Shown here: in pieces, positions 1-10,615 of the stretch
Layout: each line of letters opens with the position of its first letter
Position numbering within the stretch: position 1 is the first letter of the stretch
Source of the DNA: Metaphire vulgaris
Taxonomy: Eukaryota > Annelida > Clitellata > Crassiclitellata > Megascolecidae
DNA: 64,000 nucleotides
Assembly (NCBI GenBank): GCA_018105865.1
Contig: CM030865.1
Span: 7,559,198-7,623,197 of the forward strand
Direction: 5' to 3'
Notes under the pieces: generated by a model
Database searches by the model: none
Seen by the model: the letters and a program-made list of their open reading frames with translations, nothing else
Told to the model about the DNA's origin: nothing
Program-made: the position numbers and the translations under genes

Positions 1-205
1 AAAAGCTGAAAATAATACAAAAGTCTACAAGGGAGCAAATTAGCAAGGGGAATTTGTAATTTTGGGGGAATTTGTAATTTTGGGGGGGGAATTGAGCCCG
101 GCTTCAAGGGGGGATAGAAGCCGCTGACTGGGAGTGCTGCATAAAACAGTTGCAAATTGTTAAGAATGTAATAAACTGCAATGAATATATAATATGGAGC
201 TCCAT
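1..205. other. Intron sequence, nothing recognised
   Basis: This is the intron downstream of the DNAJC3 J-domain exon. A short tandem of a G-rich word (gaatttgtaattttgggg, about 48-92) is visible. I see no further DNAJC3 exon here in the minus orientation, so the C-terminal exon lies beyond the left edge. Confidence 0.5.
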
Positions 206-240
206 CTATTTGAAAGTCACACTTCTAGGTAATAACAAAC

Positions 241-386
241 CTGGGTCTGTGAGAACTTCTTTTGCAGCAGCTATGTCTATAAACATTTTTTCAGCATGAT
301 TCTTATCATTGCCATTGTACTGGTCAGGATGCCATTGTGCAGCCAATTTTCGATATGCCTTCACTATTTCTTGTTTTTGGGCAGTC
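241..386 (-). CDS. DNAJC3: DNAJC3 exon: J domain with HPD motif
   Basis: The exon encodes 48 complete codons, starting TAQKQEIVKAYRKLA and ending EVLTDP. It includes helix II of the J domain, the invariant HPD tripeptide (in QWHPDQY) that stimulates the BiP ATPase, and helix III with KMFIDIAAAKEVL, a very close match to vertebrate DNAJC3. The acceptor AG is at 388-387. The first base completes an Arg codon started by the previous exon (AG|G). The donor GT is at 240-239, leaving phase 1. The alignment to known DNAJC3 continues into DPEMR, so the next exon should begin by completing a Glu codon; it is not in the window. Confidence 0.93.
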
Positions 387-739
387 CTATAAAATTTATC
401 AGCACAGAAAATGGCATAAAATATAAGTTTAGACACATGCCTACTCTCTTTGATGGACAACTGATATTGAAATCAAGAATAAGAATGATAGAAATTCTCA
501 TTAAAACAAAATTCAGTTACTCAACATTAAATAAAAACTCAAATGCCCAATCTAAATTAAAGGTTTCAAAATGATATGCTATTTTTAACAATTAATTCTA
601 ACACCTTGGTGCATTTTGTAATACAAATTGCAAAATTGCAGAAACTAGCTCTGAAAGCTACACAGAGTGATATTCTACATTTCCAAATTACGGCAGCAAC
701 AGCAGCAAAATATTTGCTGCTGCCCCATTACTGGAAGAT

Positions 740-900
740 CATAGACTCCATAGAGCATCAGTCCCAAACCTTTTTAGGGTCGTGACCCAATTTTTTGATA
801 ACTAAAACACATGTGACACAGGGTGCATTTGGATAAAATGCCATTTTGGTAAAGAACTGTTAACACAATAGAATGATATATAATTCTACTAGCTTGTACC
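740..900. other. Possible decayed hAT end, otherwise unremarkable intron
   Basis: Around 757-795 the word cagtcccaaacc followed by a right-hand 'gggtcgtgaccc' resembles the ends of hAT/Charlie-type DNA transposons that read 'CAGTGxTTCCCAACC...'. No partner end or target duplication could be found. The rest of 387-1260 shows nothing recognisable. Confidence 0.25.
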
Positions 901-1167
901 CCGTCAAAAATGACGGGTGCATATTGGCTATTTCCTACCCCGATTTATTGAAAAAGTTCATATTATTACATATAATATTTTAAATACGAAAATGTCAAGT
1001 GAATACATTATTATCATTAAAAATTTGTCCTATGGCCCCACTGGCACTGGGTGGTCTTGCCCCCACCACAGGGGCTGCACACCAGAACTGATCCTACGAT
1101 TCTGGTTTGGGCCTATGGTCCCAAAGGGGTTTGGTCTCCCACAGAGGTATGCACCCTTCCAGTGGGC

Positions 1168-1171
1168 CATA

Positions 1172-1245
<74 letters not shown>

Positions 1246-1250
1246 CGGTA
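1168..1250. repeat. Compound (TA)n(CA)n microsatellite
   Basis: About 45 bp of TA repeats run directly into about 27 bp of CA repeats. It sits just beyond the 3' end of the RLE LINE at 1.3-4.7 kb. Open reading frames across it are artefacts of the repeat. Confidence 0.95.
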
Positions 1251-1333
1251 TATATATATTTTTAGCCCTCGGTACTTCATTCTCGAAGGTCTTATGAAAA
1301 AAAAGTGTCCGGAGACATTAAGAAATTGTGTGG

Positions 1334-2478
1334 CTAACTCTCGTCCGGTTCGAGGTCTGGAAAAGTTCCTCGAAAAGCAATGGCGTTGAATCGCTGCAGA
1401 GTGACAGATAATCGTTGGAAGAGGAAACTTCCTTCTCTCGTGTCTCCGGATTGCTAAGAAAGACGACGTCCAAGCTTGTTGAAAAAACAAAGGGCGTCTT
1501 GATTTATGGGGCCAAGCGTCTCGAGTGCGATTGGCAGGAATGTGTGCATGGGGGTCAGGCTTTAATATTTTGCTATTTTTCTGACAGCAGCGGCTTTGGC
1601 GGCGGCTCCTGCTGCTAGAGAAGTGGATGGTAAGTAGGTGGCGGCGACTGTCCGCCACGGTTGCATCCCATACCAGGCTGTGTCCGGCTTGCCACGGGAT
1701 CAAGGTCATACCGTCTGGTCTTCTTCCGTCGGATCTGCTAAGACCAGGCGGTTCCTTGATGGAAGGGACACCCGTTCTAACCAAAGCCCACCGTACCAGG
1801 TCGTTCAACGTGGCATGGTGAGTGGTACGACCTGGGCCCAGGGGGCAGGATAGCCCATGCGAGCCGTCTTCCAGCACTTGGGCACCACAGGGGCAGAGAT
1901 GCTTCTTGCATATGTTGGCGCCCAGGCAAAGGCCGATGACGACTCTGATGGTTTCGTCATCCATTCGCAAGCCACAAGAGGAGATGGGCAGCGCGTGAAG
2001 CCAATCCCTGGCGTGGCATGCCGAGACTGCCGAGACAGCTGAGTCGGGCTTGGTGATAAAGTCCTGGTTGGGCTTGGAACAGGACGTCACTGTCCTTTCG
2101 GATGAGCGGACGGTCCCAGGTGGACTGCTTGTCAAGTTGACCGGATGTTGGGCCTGGAAGCTGGCTCATGAAACACCACTGGTCCATGATTTATGATTCA
2201 TGAGAGTCGATGTTAGGGCATGCCCTCACAAGCATGGAGGACTGGAGGGGTCGGGTGCCTGCAGCTGAAGCCAGAAAGGCAGAAGGTGCAAGCATGGACA
2301 CCCGACGGATCCCCAGACCCCCGTCCCTGATTAGGAGCGTCGCCTGAAGCCACTGACTGTCGGAAAATTTTATATTTAGGATGTTACTAAGGCCTTCACG
2401 CATGATGGCGTCGAAGCGTTCTAGCAGGGGGTGACCAGCACAAGGGGTGCAGCGCAATAAGTACAGGAGCTTAGACAT
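1334..2478 (-). pseudogene. RLE LINE: connector and restriction-like endonuclease domain
   Basis: This C-terminal part starts after the insertion at 2475-2705 with KLLYLLRCTPCAGHP and GGLGIRRVS, the usual post-RT region of RLE LINEs. Then come the cysteine-rich knuckle CPCGAQVLEDGSHGLSC and the nuclease core with RRPDGMT followed by VWDATVAD, whose acidic residues correspond to the PD-(D/E)XK catalytic set. A weakly conserved tail (RFNAIAFRGTFPD) ends in a stop at about 1334. Two frameshifts, near 1960 and 1700, prevent a single reading frame. Confidence 0.8.
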
Positions 2479-2484
2479 CTAAGA

Positions 2485-2704
2485 CAGTGAAATTTGGGGA
2501 GAGGTTTTTCACCCGGGGGAATCCCCTCCTATGGAATTCGCTGCCCGACATTGTGACTAACGCGACTAGTCTTGAAATGTTTGCTACCAGACTTAAGACG
2601 CACTTGTTTAACATCTCATTTAAGTGCAATCTGTAAAGCGCTCTTGATCTTGGCCTGCTGTGACTATAGCGCTATATAAGTTGGCATATTAACTAACTAA
2701 CTAA
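2485..2704 (+). mobile_element. 3' end of a CR1/L2-like LINE inserted in the RLE LINE
   Basis: The plus strand encodes SLPDIVTNATSLEMFATRLKTHLF and a stop, the typical C-terminus of CR1/Daphne-type LINE proteins. A short 3' UTR with 'agcgctatataagttgg' and a (taac)n tail follow. It interrupts the RLE LINE coding sequence between codons for LRSSLSH and MSKLLYLL, so it is younger than that element. A clear target duplication was not found. Confidence 0.75.
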
Positions 2705-3740
2705 CTAATGGCTCAAAGAGCTCCTGAGAAGAAAAATGGCGTCCTGCCTTGGAATTAATGGCAGACGACTCAGTGCCGTCTACAACTCCACAATGTGACA
2801 GGACATCAAATTTTCAAAAGCGGTGGACGTGCTTAAGGGAGCGCCTAGCAGAATGGCATCCTCTTGGCTGGTCTGCGAGAATCGGTCCATAGCCGTGTTG
2901 GTGTCTGTCTTTGGACCCTTGCAAATGACTTCGCATTTCTCGTAATTAAGGGACAATCCTAGATTTTTGCATCCCTTTTCTATTGCTGCCAAGTCCGCTG
3001 CGACGTCGATGGTGGGGCCGCCCAGGGTCAGATCATCAAGGTAGCCTAGAGTGAGTGTTGAAGCTAGGCTTTTTAGTATGGGTTGGAGAGGAAGACAGAA
3101 TAAAAGCGGGCCCAGGGGGTCCCCCTGTTGTGAACCCAGCTGCGAAAGCACCGAGAAGTTGCCAAATTGGAGGGAACTGGGCCTGCAATATGAGAGGTCG
3201 CAGTAAGCCGATATCTCGGGTAGGATATTTCCTAATTTGGCCAGCATTGCTATCTTTGAACATGCTGTTGAAAGCGTTCGTGAAGTCTAGCTTCACGAGG
3301 GCATGATCCTCCGGCATGCTCAAGATAAAGCGTCTGGCCGAATGTACTGCGGCCTTGCATCCTCCGGGGCATCCCACACCCACCTGAAGGGGTGCAAGAT
3401 ATTTTGACACCCTAGGGAGGGCGAAATTGGAGGCACATTTGGAGGCAAGCCGACGCCAGAAGTAGCCGATGGCAATTGGACGCAGGCCCCCGGATTTCCT
3501 TTGCAGGGCCATCAGGGTACCGCCAAAAAGGATGGAGCGAACCTGATCGGGGCATGTGCCTTTTAAAAGAAGATTTGTCAACCCTGTGATGGCAGTTACC
3601 AGTCTACTCCCCACCTCTGGGCATGCCACTAGCTCAGCCACCAGTTGTGGCCTCAGACCATCTGGGCCCCCGGAGGAGCCAGTGGGTAAAGAGCGGATTC
3701 GCTCTCTAACTTCGTCTTCGGTCACCTGGAGTGGGGGCAT
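2705..3740 (-). pseudogene. RLE LINE: reverse transcriptase domain
   Basis: The RT core is readable in two overlapping frames. It includes the finger motif GGPDGLRPQLVAEL, the GLRPIAIG block, ALVKLDFTNAFNSMF (motif A aspartate), SQQGDPLGPLLFCL (motif B) and LGYLDDLTLGG (motif C, YLDD in place of the usual FADD). A frameshift falls near 3200, between motif A and motif B. A stop near 2780 separates the thumb. With the nuclease at 1.3-2.1 kb this would be the single ORF of an RLE LINE. Confidence 0.85.
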
Positions 3741-3799
3741 GATATTTGTGAGGGTGTGGGTACCCTGTCCTGTGGAGGAGTTGGGTGCTTCAGCATAAT

Positions 3800-4519
3800 C
3801 TACCGAAGCGACTGGGGATCCGGAATTACCGGTTCCTCGTCGGACATTAGTATCCGCACCGCTGCTCTTATGTTCCCATCCTCCAACTTTGATGACACAG
3901 CAGCTGCTAGCAGCTTGCTTTTGACTCTTTTCTTGGTCGGTCTTGTATTTGGACCATGACTATTGTGAGGTGGAGAGTTTAGACTGGAAGAGAGCGACTC
4001 CGAGAATTCTTGCACTCTTCTTTTGAAGAGGGTTGACAAATTATGTTTTTTGCCTCCCCTGGTCGGTTGCTTCAGGACTCCGGGGGCAAAATATAGTAGC
4101 TCCCCCCAATTTGTGACGACAGAAGGGGCCTCAATAATTTTGCTTATGATGTTAACTAGCAGTTGCCCAATGGCAGGTCTAGCTGCTTTAGGAATATGCT
4201 TAATTATCGGGCCCTGTTCATCTGGATGGAAGAAAGGGGTTGCATTATTGCACGCCTGGACATTGCTATTTGGCGCTTCTGCTGTTGTTGACGTGTTGAC
4301 CGCTGCCGGCGAGTTCTGTTGGGTAGCTGTTAAAGGTGGATTCACAACAGCGCCTAGTGATTGGCTGCCCACAAGGGATTGGTTAAACCCTGGGCAGAGG
4401 TTGGAGTGGGGTCCATGCAAGTGGACCCTCCCATCCTTAAGGTGAAGGCGCCTGACAGTCATGCAGACGTTGCAGAGCCCCGTACCCTTCTGAGACAGTT
4501 GGGACAGGTCTGTGCTCAA
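3800..4519 (-). pseudogene. RLE LINE: N-terminal zinc-finger segment
   Basis: A 239-residue open frame starts at a Met (4519). It carries CNVC, 13 residues later a His, and HLHGPHSNLCPG, consistent with one C2H2/CCHC finger as used by R2-class proteins to bind target DNA. The rest is low-complexity linker rich in Asn, Thr and Pro plus a basic stretch (PTKKRVKSKLL). It ends shortly before the RT finger region, which is in another frame. Confidence 0.6.
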
Positions 4520-4838
4520 TTGAGCGTGAACAAGTGTACTATTAATTGGCTGGTGGCTAAAGTGCTATTAGGGCCTAATGGTGCGGGGTGCCGAAAACAA
4601 AATGGTGGAAGCAAACAAGGGGAAACGAACCAAACATACCTAAACGGCAGCCAGAAAAACGCTAAAATCGAACAAAACCAAAACAAAAGGCCGTCCGAAA
4701 CGATAAAACCAAATGCTCCGGACCACAATGAATCGTCTTGCCGAGAATGAGAGAGGAAGGCCAACAGAGGATTTAGGAAAACAGGATAATAACACTTCGA
4801 AGTTTCAATGCTGCCGACCGAACGAGAGTAGCACACAC

Positions 4839-4839
<1 letters not shown>

Positions 4840-4873
<34 letters not shown>
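4840..4873. repeat. (AT)n microsatellite
   Basis: About 17 AT units lie between the 5' region of the RLE LINE and the left arm of an inverted repeat. Confidence 0.95.
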
Positions 4874-4875
<2 letters not shown>

Positions 4876-4973
4876 ACCAAAGGAACACATTACAAACCTA
4901 GCACAATCAATTTTTGAACATTTTAATTATTCCTAATTCCTATTGTCCTATTCCTATTGTTAAGTGGGACCAC

Positions 4974-5027
<54 letters not shown>

Positions 5028-5110
5028 GGTGGTCCACTTAACAATAGGAATAATTAAAAAATGTTCAAAACTTAATTGTGCTAGGTTTGTAAGGTGTTCC
5101 TTTGGTCATC
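4874..5110. repeat. Long inverted repeat around an (AT)n core: two transposon ends back to back
   Basis: The left arm (4874-4975) and right arm (5027-5110) are imperfect reverse complements over about 85-100 bp. Shared words include accaaaggaacac, caaacctagcac and aagtgg(g)accacc. They are separated by an (AT)n of about 50 bp (4976-5028). The right arm is the left end of the transposon at 5027-7645. The left arm is therefore a solo end of a second copy pointing the other way. The whole block can fold into a large hairpin. Confidence 0.85.
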
Positions 5111-7645
5111 AGTATATTCTATACTAAATTTCAGCCATATTGGTTAGCATTTAGAGGTGCCGCCATAGCATTGAACTTTTATCAGATGGGTCATTCCATG
5201 TCAACTCAACCAGGGATGCTCACCACACCCTCTCACATATTCATGTCATTTGCAGGGCTTGTGGTACAGCTCAATTTGAGTAATTCTTGAAATTTTCAGC
5301 TTCTTTTGTCAAAAACTCTCAGAGATATGATATTTTGAAGGTACGAGGCTAATCACGAGTCGACGCTACGTGTTAAGTTCTACGATTTTTGAAGTTTAAT
5401 ATCTTGAGAACCACAACAGATATCAGGCTGAAATTTGCAATGTGCATACACTTTTTCCAGCTGAGTTGAATGGTGTATTAATCTTTATCATAGGTGCTAC
5501 ACAGCATGCTCTACATATGTCCAAACATCCCATAACAGCCAGTTTTCACCGATATTTGGCCTGGTATGACCATGAATCAGCAAAACGTTAGACTATGTAT
5601 GTTGTGTCTTTATGTAACTACATATATGTATTCATCAATTTCAGACAGGATTTCTGTCAATAATGAGACCTTGTACCCACTACGCGTCATCTTCTGAGTC
5701 ACAGTCACATATTTTTGCACCTACAATGACTCATATATGGTCATGTTGACAGTAAATCACAGTTTTCAAACTTTGCAGGCTTGTAGTGCTTGGTAAGTAC
5801 TAGCTATGGTGAAAACTTCATGTTGGTGTCTTGATTCTTTTTCATTGAAAAGGTTTGTACAAATATCTTTTTTCCCTCTTCCGTGAGCTACATCTAAGGT
5901 CATGTGGTAAGCATTTCACATAATATACTTCTCATTATGGATTCTATCATGTGACTCATATTTCTCTTGTTGAGTCCATTGGTCTGTTTCGAGCTAATTA
6001 TGAACACTCAGAATCAAGCATTTACAGCAAAGTCCTTTTGATTGAACTCGCTACATGGTCGAATGGAGTTTCCGGCCTGCTTGTTTGGTCACACGGTTCA
6101 CACAGGTCTCAAACTGCTCATCTTAAACAAAACTTGGATAAGATTAATACTTTTTTGTCTCATTAGCTTATTTATCTGCTTTCATGACACTTGTGAAGAC
6201 ATAAAAAATTGAATGCTCAAAATAATTTGCTAATCATAGTTAATGTGGTTTTTTACATACAAACGATGGATGCATGATGGTCAGTCGAAGCTGCAGTCAG
6301 TGACAGAGACAGTTGTAGATTTCATTACTTCGCTGTGCACTGCTGTTGATAAAACCACACATCATCACTTCACTGCTAAAGCAGTCATCTTACTTGTATA
6401 ATCTGAAGGAGTCTTTGCCTGTTGGAAGAGCAATAATATTGTGCTACTGTACTTTGCAGAAAATTATTCATTTGTCTGTCAGGATGAAGTGCAAGATTTT
6501 CACTGGGAAACATCACAGGTCACATTGCATCCATTTGTTGTTTATTATCGTGAGCAACCCAGCAATGACCTGTCCTGCTTGTCCATCTGCATAATAAGTG
6601 ATGACCGTGAACATGTGACAGGTACTGTACATGCATTCATTGAAATAGTGTTAACATTTCTCAAGAGCCAAATCCCTGCATTGCAGAAAATAGTGTACTT
6701 TAGTGTTGGAGCTGCAGCACATTACAAGAACTGCAAAAACTTTAAGAATCTTTGCCTGCATCAAGCTGATTTTTGAATAGATGCAGAGTTGAATTTTTTT
6801 CTACTAGCCACGGAAAAAGACCTTGTGATGGAATTGGTGGCTCCACAAAGAGGCTTGTGGCAAGAACAAGTTTGCAGGCAACTCTGCAGCATCAGTGGGT
6901 CTCAGTTTCTTTGCTGGCGATGATATTGTGCCACTGGAAACAAAGCGTGAGTTAGTTGCACAATTAACAAAGCCCCCTCGCCATGTAAGTACTGGTCAGA
7001 TAAACGAGCTGACATACAGCCAAGGACATAACACAAAGTAAACTGTCAGATTTTGTCACCATACACACTAAACAGTTTTTCACGATCTTCGACATATCGC
7101 TGGACTTTCTTGAGAAAGATCCAGATGAATGGACCAGAGACCCAGCATACAGACAAGCAAAGGAAATGCTGTCAGAGCTAAAAGTGGTGAATGATTTGGC
7201 AGAAAGAGGAGTAGCTCTGATTGGACAATGTAACAACCTCTTGACCAAAGATGAAGAACAGAAGCAGTTTCTGCTGCAAGTAGCTGAGGAGCATTGGCGT
7301 CGCTTTCTGGATAGTACAAAGACTTGTCTGGTGGCTGAACTTGATAATTAACTGAGTTTGTCTGTCATGTTTCCTACTATTTTACTGTAAAATAGTGATG
7401 ACTTTCAGTAATGCCTGTGCCTGATTATCAAACATTGTTTGTTTATACTAGTGTGACAAAATGATGAATATTTCTGTACACTGTACACTACAGGTGAGTA
7501 AAAAAGTGTTTGGTGGCACCTCTTAATATTCTTCTATGACGCTAAAATTTTGTCATAAATTCTTTTTAACATATACGAACAAAATGCAAACCTAGCACCA
7601 CCATAATTCAAGAAAAAAAATTTGTGGACCATCCTAATATACATA
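5027..7645 (+). mobile_element. DNA transposon with imperfect long inverted ends, superfamily unassigned
   Basis: The left end reads 'tattagggtggtccac' and the right end 'gtggaccatcctaata'. Both are set in TA-rich sequence, so the target duplication is probably TA-containing. Inside both ends the word 'caaacctagcac' recurs as an inverted pair. The interior carries remains of one transposase-like gene on the plus strand (6430-7351). The 5' two thirds (5110-6430) show only short open frames. Terminal similarity to known families could not be checked. Confidence 0.75.
6430..7351 (+). pseudogene. Decayed transposase-like gene inside the 5.0-7.6 kb transposon
   Basis: Three blocks recall a repeated animal protein family usually labelled only 'uncharacterized', for example in Hydra and aphids (from memory). 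They are a segment with FAENYSFVCQDEVQDFHW and LHPFVVYY (6444-6560), a segment ending VYFSVGAAAHYKNCKNFKNL (6690-6755), and FFSTSHGKRPCDGIGGSTKR (6795-6855). After a gap comes AERGVALIGQCNNLLTKDEEQ...LLQVAEEH (about 7195-7290), ending in a stop at 7351. Family members usually have SDGAA where this copy has SVGAA, so a likely catalytic Asp is lost. At least two frameshifts are needed to join the blocks. Confidence 0.6.
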
Positions 7646-7762
7646 TATATATATATATATCATCAATCAATCATATATATATATATATCAATCAATCAAT
7701 ATATATCAATCAATTATATATATATAATTATATATATATAATTATATATATATATACATATA
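7640..7762. repeat. (AT)n / (ATCA)n compound microsatellite
   Basis: AT tracts alternate with caatcaatcaat words between the transposon right end and the following LINE. Confidence 0.9.
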
Positions 7763-7939
7763 CATACACAATTACACATATATACCTTTTGGTCTATAGC
7801 CCCATAAAGGGCTTGGTCTTCCACAGGGGCCTGGGACTTGGCCCTTTGTCTCACTTGCTTTTCGAAAAGCTCTTGAATGCTGAACTTGATTTGCTGCTTG
7901 TGCATGCCAAACAACACAAACAACAGTTGTACATTTGTA

Positions 7940-8050
7940 TTGTATGAACGTGATTGATCGAGGAGATAGGTGGGTGGATTGGTGCACTGAGAAAAAACTA
8001 ATCATAGCCAACACATGGTTCGCCAACCATAACAGAAGATTATGGACTTG
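7940..8050 (+). pseudogene. Short RTE-like endonuclease fragment, plus strand
   Basis: The plus strand encodes RGDRWVDWCTEKKLIIANTWF and NRRLWTWSP, the 'LIDWCxxxxLVIxNTWF...TWTSPDG' block of RTE-type APE endonucleases. It abuts, in opposite orientation, the C-terminal RT region of the minus-strand LINE that follows, without any spacer I can recognise. Confidence 0.65.
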
Positions 8051-10375
8051 GTCGCCTCTTCCTCTTGTTCCTTCTATTCTACTTTTCATTATTATCAGTG
8101 GTAGGTCTCCGGCCAAACCTTTCATGACGTGACCAGCGTAGGACATTTTTCTCCGTATTATTTCCTGTTTCCACGTTGCTGTTGTTTTGCTTCTTTCTAG
8201 AACTCTGTCGTTTGTAACCTTGTCCGTCCAGCTGATTCTCAGGATCCTTCTGTAGCACCATAATTCATGTTCATTGTTCAGGTTTTGCATCCATAAGTCA
8301 GCACTGGGAAGATGTAGCATTGGATAAGCCTTTTCTTGCACTTGATGTTGAGATCTCTTCTCATGAGCTCTTTCATCTTCCAAAAGGCTTCCTTGGCCAT
8401 ACCTATTCTTACTCTGATCTCCTCATTTCGACTGTCGTCTGTAATATAACTCCCAAGGTACTTATAATCTTCCACCTGCCGAAGCTGTACATTTTCGATG
8501 ATGATGTTGCACTTTCTCTGAGCTTCTTTGCTGACTACCATGGCTTTTGTCTTTTTCAAGTTTAATTCCATTATGTATTCTTTTCCCATATTAACTATGC
8601 TCATCACCAGGGTCTTCAAGTCTTCATTTTCAGTTAATAGGGTGGAGTCATTTGCATACCTTATGTTGTTATATCATATCCTATTTTAACTCTAGGTAAT
8701 CCATTCAGGGCTTCTGATAGCAGGTATTCACTATAGAGATCAAATAATATGGGTGACAGTATGCATACCTGTCTTACTCCTCTTCTGATTTCAAAATATT
8801 TTGTTTCTCCTAGTTTAGTCCTGACACAAGCTTCTACATTCCAGTACAGATGTTCTTTTAGCTTTCTTTCCAATTCTGGTATCCCTGCTAGTTTCATGAC
8901 TTCCCTTAATTTGTCATGTTTCACTTTATCAAAAACTTTTTGAAAATTTATGAAGCATACATAGGTATCCTTTATCATGTCTAGAATTCTTTTGCATATC
9001 ATTCATGGTTGTAGGATAGCCTCTCTTGCGCCTTTGCCTTTTCTAAATCCGGTTTGATTTTCAGGAATGAGTTTTCTATGACTGGAGTGATTCTGTCTTT
9101 TATTAAGTGCAGCAGAAATTTTGGAGAGTGTGAGATCAGACTTATTGTCCTAAAGTCGTTGCACTCTTTTGCCTTGTTAGTCTAAGGGATGGGAATAAAT
9201 ATGCATTTTAGAAATTCATCTGGTATTTCACCTGCACTGTATATTTTGTTTATTAGTGTTGTCATTATCTCTATTCCTCTTTGTCCCTGTCTCTGTAAAA
9301 ACTCTGCCAGTATCTCATCTGGTCCAGGACATTTCTTTCTTGGCAGTTTTCTTATTATTAATTCCAGTTGTTATTATGTTTTGAGCATTTGTTGGATTCC
9401 AGTTCTCTTCTTCTCCTCTGTTTTCCATGTACAAATTTTCCACATATTCTTCTCATCTGTTTAGTATTTCTTCTTCATTTGTCAAGAGATTACCATTTTT
9501 GTCTTTCAGTCCTGTTGAAGTGTTTTTGCTGAATTGTGTCATTTCTTTTACCTTCTTATAGAGCAATGGATTGTGTCTTTTGTCCAGTTCCTCCAATTCT
9601 TGACACTTTTCTCTGAAGAAGACTGCCTTTGCTTTTCTGCAGAGCTTTTGTATTTTGTGATGAATGTCGTTGTATTTCTATTTTTCTTGTTGGGTGCGGA
9701 AACTCTTAAACTTCTTTCTTTCCTTCATTAGATCTAGTATTTCTGCGGTCATCCATTGCTGAATGATTTCTTTTCATTCCACCTTGAGAATTATTATGTC
9801 TGCCATTTCCTCTATGCATTTATTCATTTTACTCCAGATTTCGTTACATGTGGTTATCTTTCGTGTCCTTTTCTTGAAAATTTTGGTCAACTTTTTCATC
9901 TAATATTGATTTGAATTCATTCTCTTTGTCAGATTTTTCCAGGAGCATCCTTTTCCATTTTTTGTCCTTATTAATTTTAATTTGTAGTCCTGTTATTACT
10001 GGATTATGATCAGATCCGCAGTCTGCACCTGGTCTAGTTTTACGGTTTAAAATTCCATTCCTGTACCTCGTCTTTACTGCAATGTAATCTATTTGATATT
10101 TTGTATTTCCTTCTGGTGAGGTCCAGGTGTGTCTTGCAGTGATTTTTTGCTGAAACCACGTGTTGGATAAAGTGAGTCTGGTTTGTCTGCAGAAATCAAT
10201 TAGTAATTTTCTATTCTCATTTCTTTCACCTAATCGATATGGTCCCACAATTGCTCCTTTTCTGTCGCTTCCCACTTTTGCATTAAACTCTCCAAATACT
10301 ACAAGACAATTGTCAAATCGCTTGTGTGATTTTATGGCGTTGTTGATGTCATCGTAGAATTTACTGTGTTCTCAA
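8051..10375 (-). mobile_element. RTE-like LINE, 5'-truncated and decayed
   Basis: Read on the minus strand, the element starts inside the APE endonuclease: VFGEFNAKVGSDR, then TLSNTWFQQ, TWTSPEGN, QIDYIAV and GSDHNPV. It continues through a linker (9.1-9.85 kb). The RT follows, with CFINFQKVFDKVKHDKL, RRGVRQVCILSPILFDLY in place of the usual GVRQGC, and VEDYKYLGSYIT, KRLIQCYIFPVLTYGCKT, CYRRILRISWTDKVTND and YAGHVMKG toward the C-terminus. It lacks the first third of the endonuclease, which is ordinary 5' truncation. It ends only about 100 bp from the splice donor of the DNAJC3 exon at 10483. Stops and frameshifts show it is dead. Confidence 0.85.
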
Positions 10376-10482
10376 CATGAGTAGTATCGCTCTAGGTTTA
10401 GCCTGATTGTAAGATAGAAAAACAAATTAATCACAAGAATAATAAATACAGAAAGACATTAACATAACATTTTGTCTCTCAC

Positions 10483-10615
10483 CTTTTAACCCCCAGAATT
10501 TTATAATAATCTCGTTTCTTTGATTGCTTGAGCAGTTTCTGTGCTCTTTGAGATCCTTCCTGAACTTTTTTTAAATTGCCATCAATGGATTCTGCCTTTT
10601 TGAAATCGTTGACAG
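10483..10615 (-). CDS. DNAJC3: DNAJC3 exon: last TPR helix to start of J domain
   Basis: The exon encodes the end of the TPR array and the linker into the J domain: VNDFKKAESIDGN, LKKVQEGSQRAQKLLKQS, then KKRDYYKILGVK. The last segment is the almost invariant DNAJC3 entry to J-domain helix I. The acceptor AG is at 10617-10616. The first two bases complete Ala (G|CT) from the preceding exon. The donor GT is at 10482-10481, splitting an Arg codon as AG|G. Length is 133 bp. Confidence 0.95.

Larger units (their letters stand above)
1300..4830 (-). mobile_element. RLE-type non-LTR retrotransposon (R2-like), decayed
   Basis: Read on the minus strand, this about 3.4-kb element has the domain order of early-branching LINEs. 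An N-terminal segment has a C2H2-like zinc finger (CNVC...HLHGPH, about 4390-4470). A reverse transcriptase follows (about 2780-3740). A C-terminal restriction-like endonuclease holds a CPCG...H...C knuckle and an RRPD...D motif (about 1700-2010). Elements of this class nick DNA with the RLE and prime reverse transcription from the nick, often at a specific target. The frame is broken by a stop near 2780, several frameshifts and a 230-bp insertion at about 2475-2705. The coding region ends near 1334. The clade (R2, NeSL, Hero, Utopia) cannot be decided here. Confidence 0.85.

Noticed and set aside
1..240. C-terminal DNAJC3 exon
   Set aside because: No reverse-strand sequence resembling the conserved continuation after DPE is present.
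917..1389. Overlapping open frames of 112-126 codons across 917-1389
   Set aside because: They run through the (TA)n(CA)n microsatellite, giving YIYIY and THTHT runs; no conserved sequence outside the repeat.
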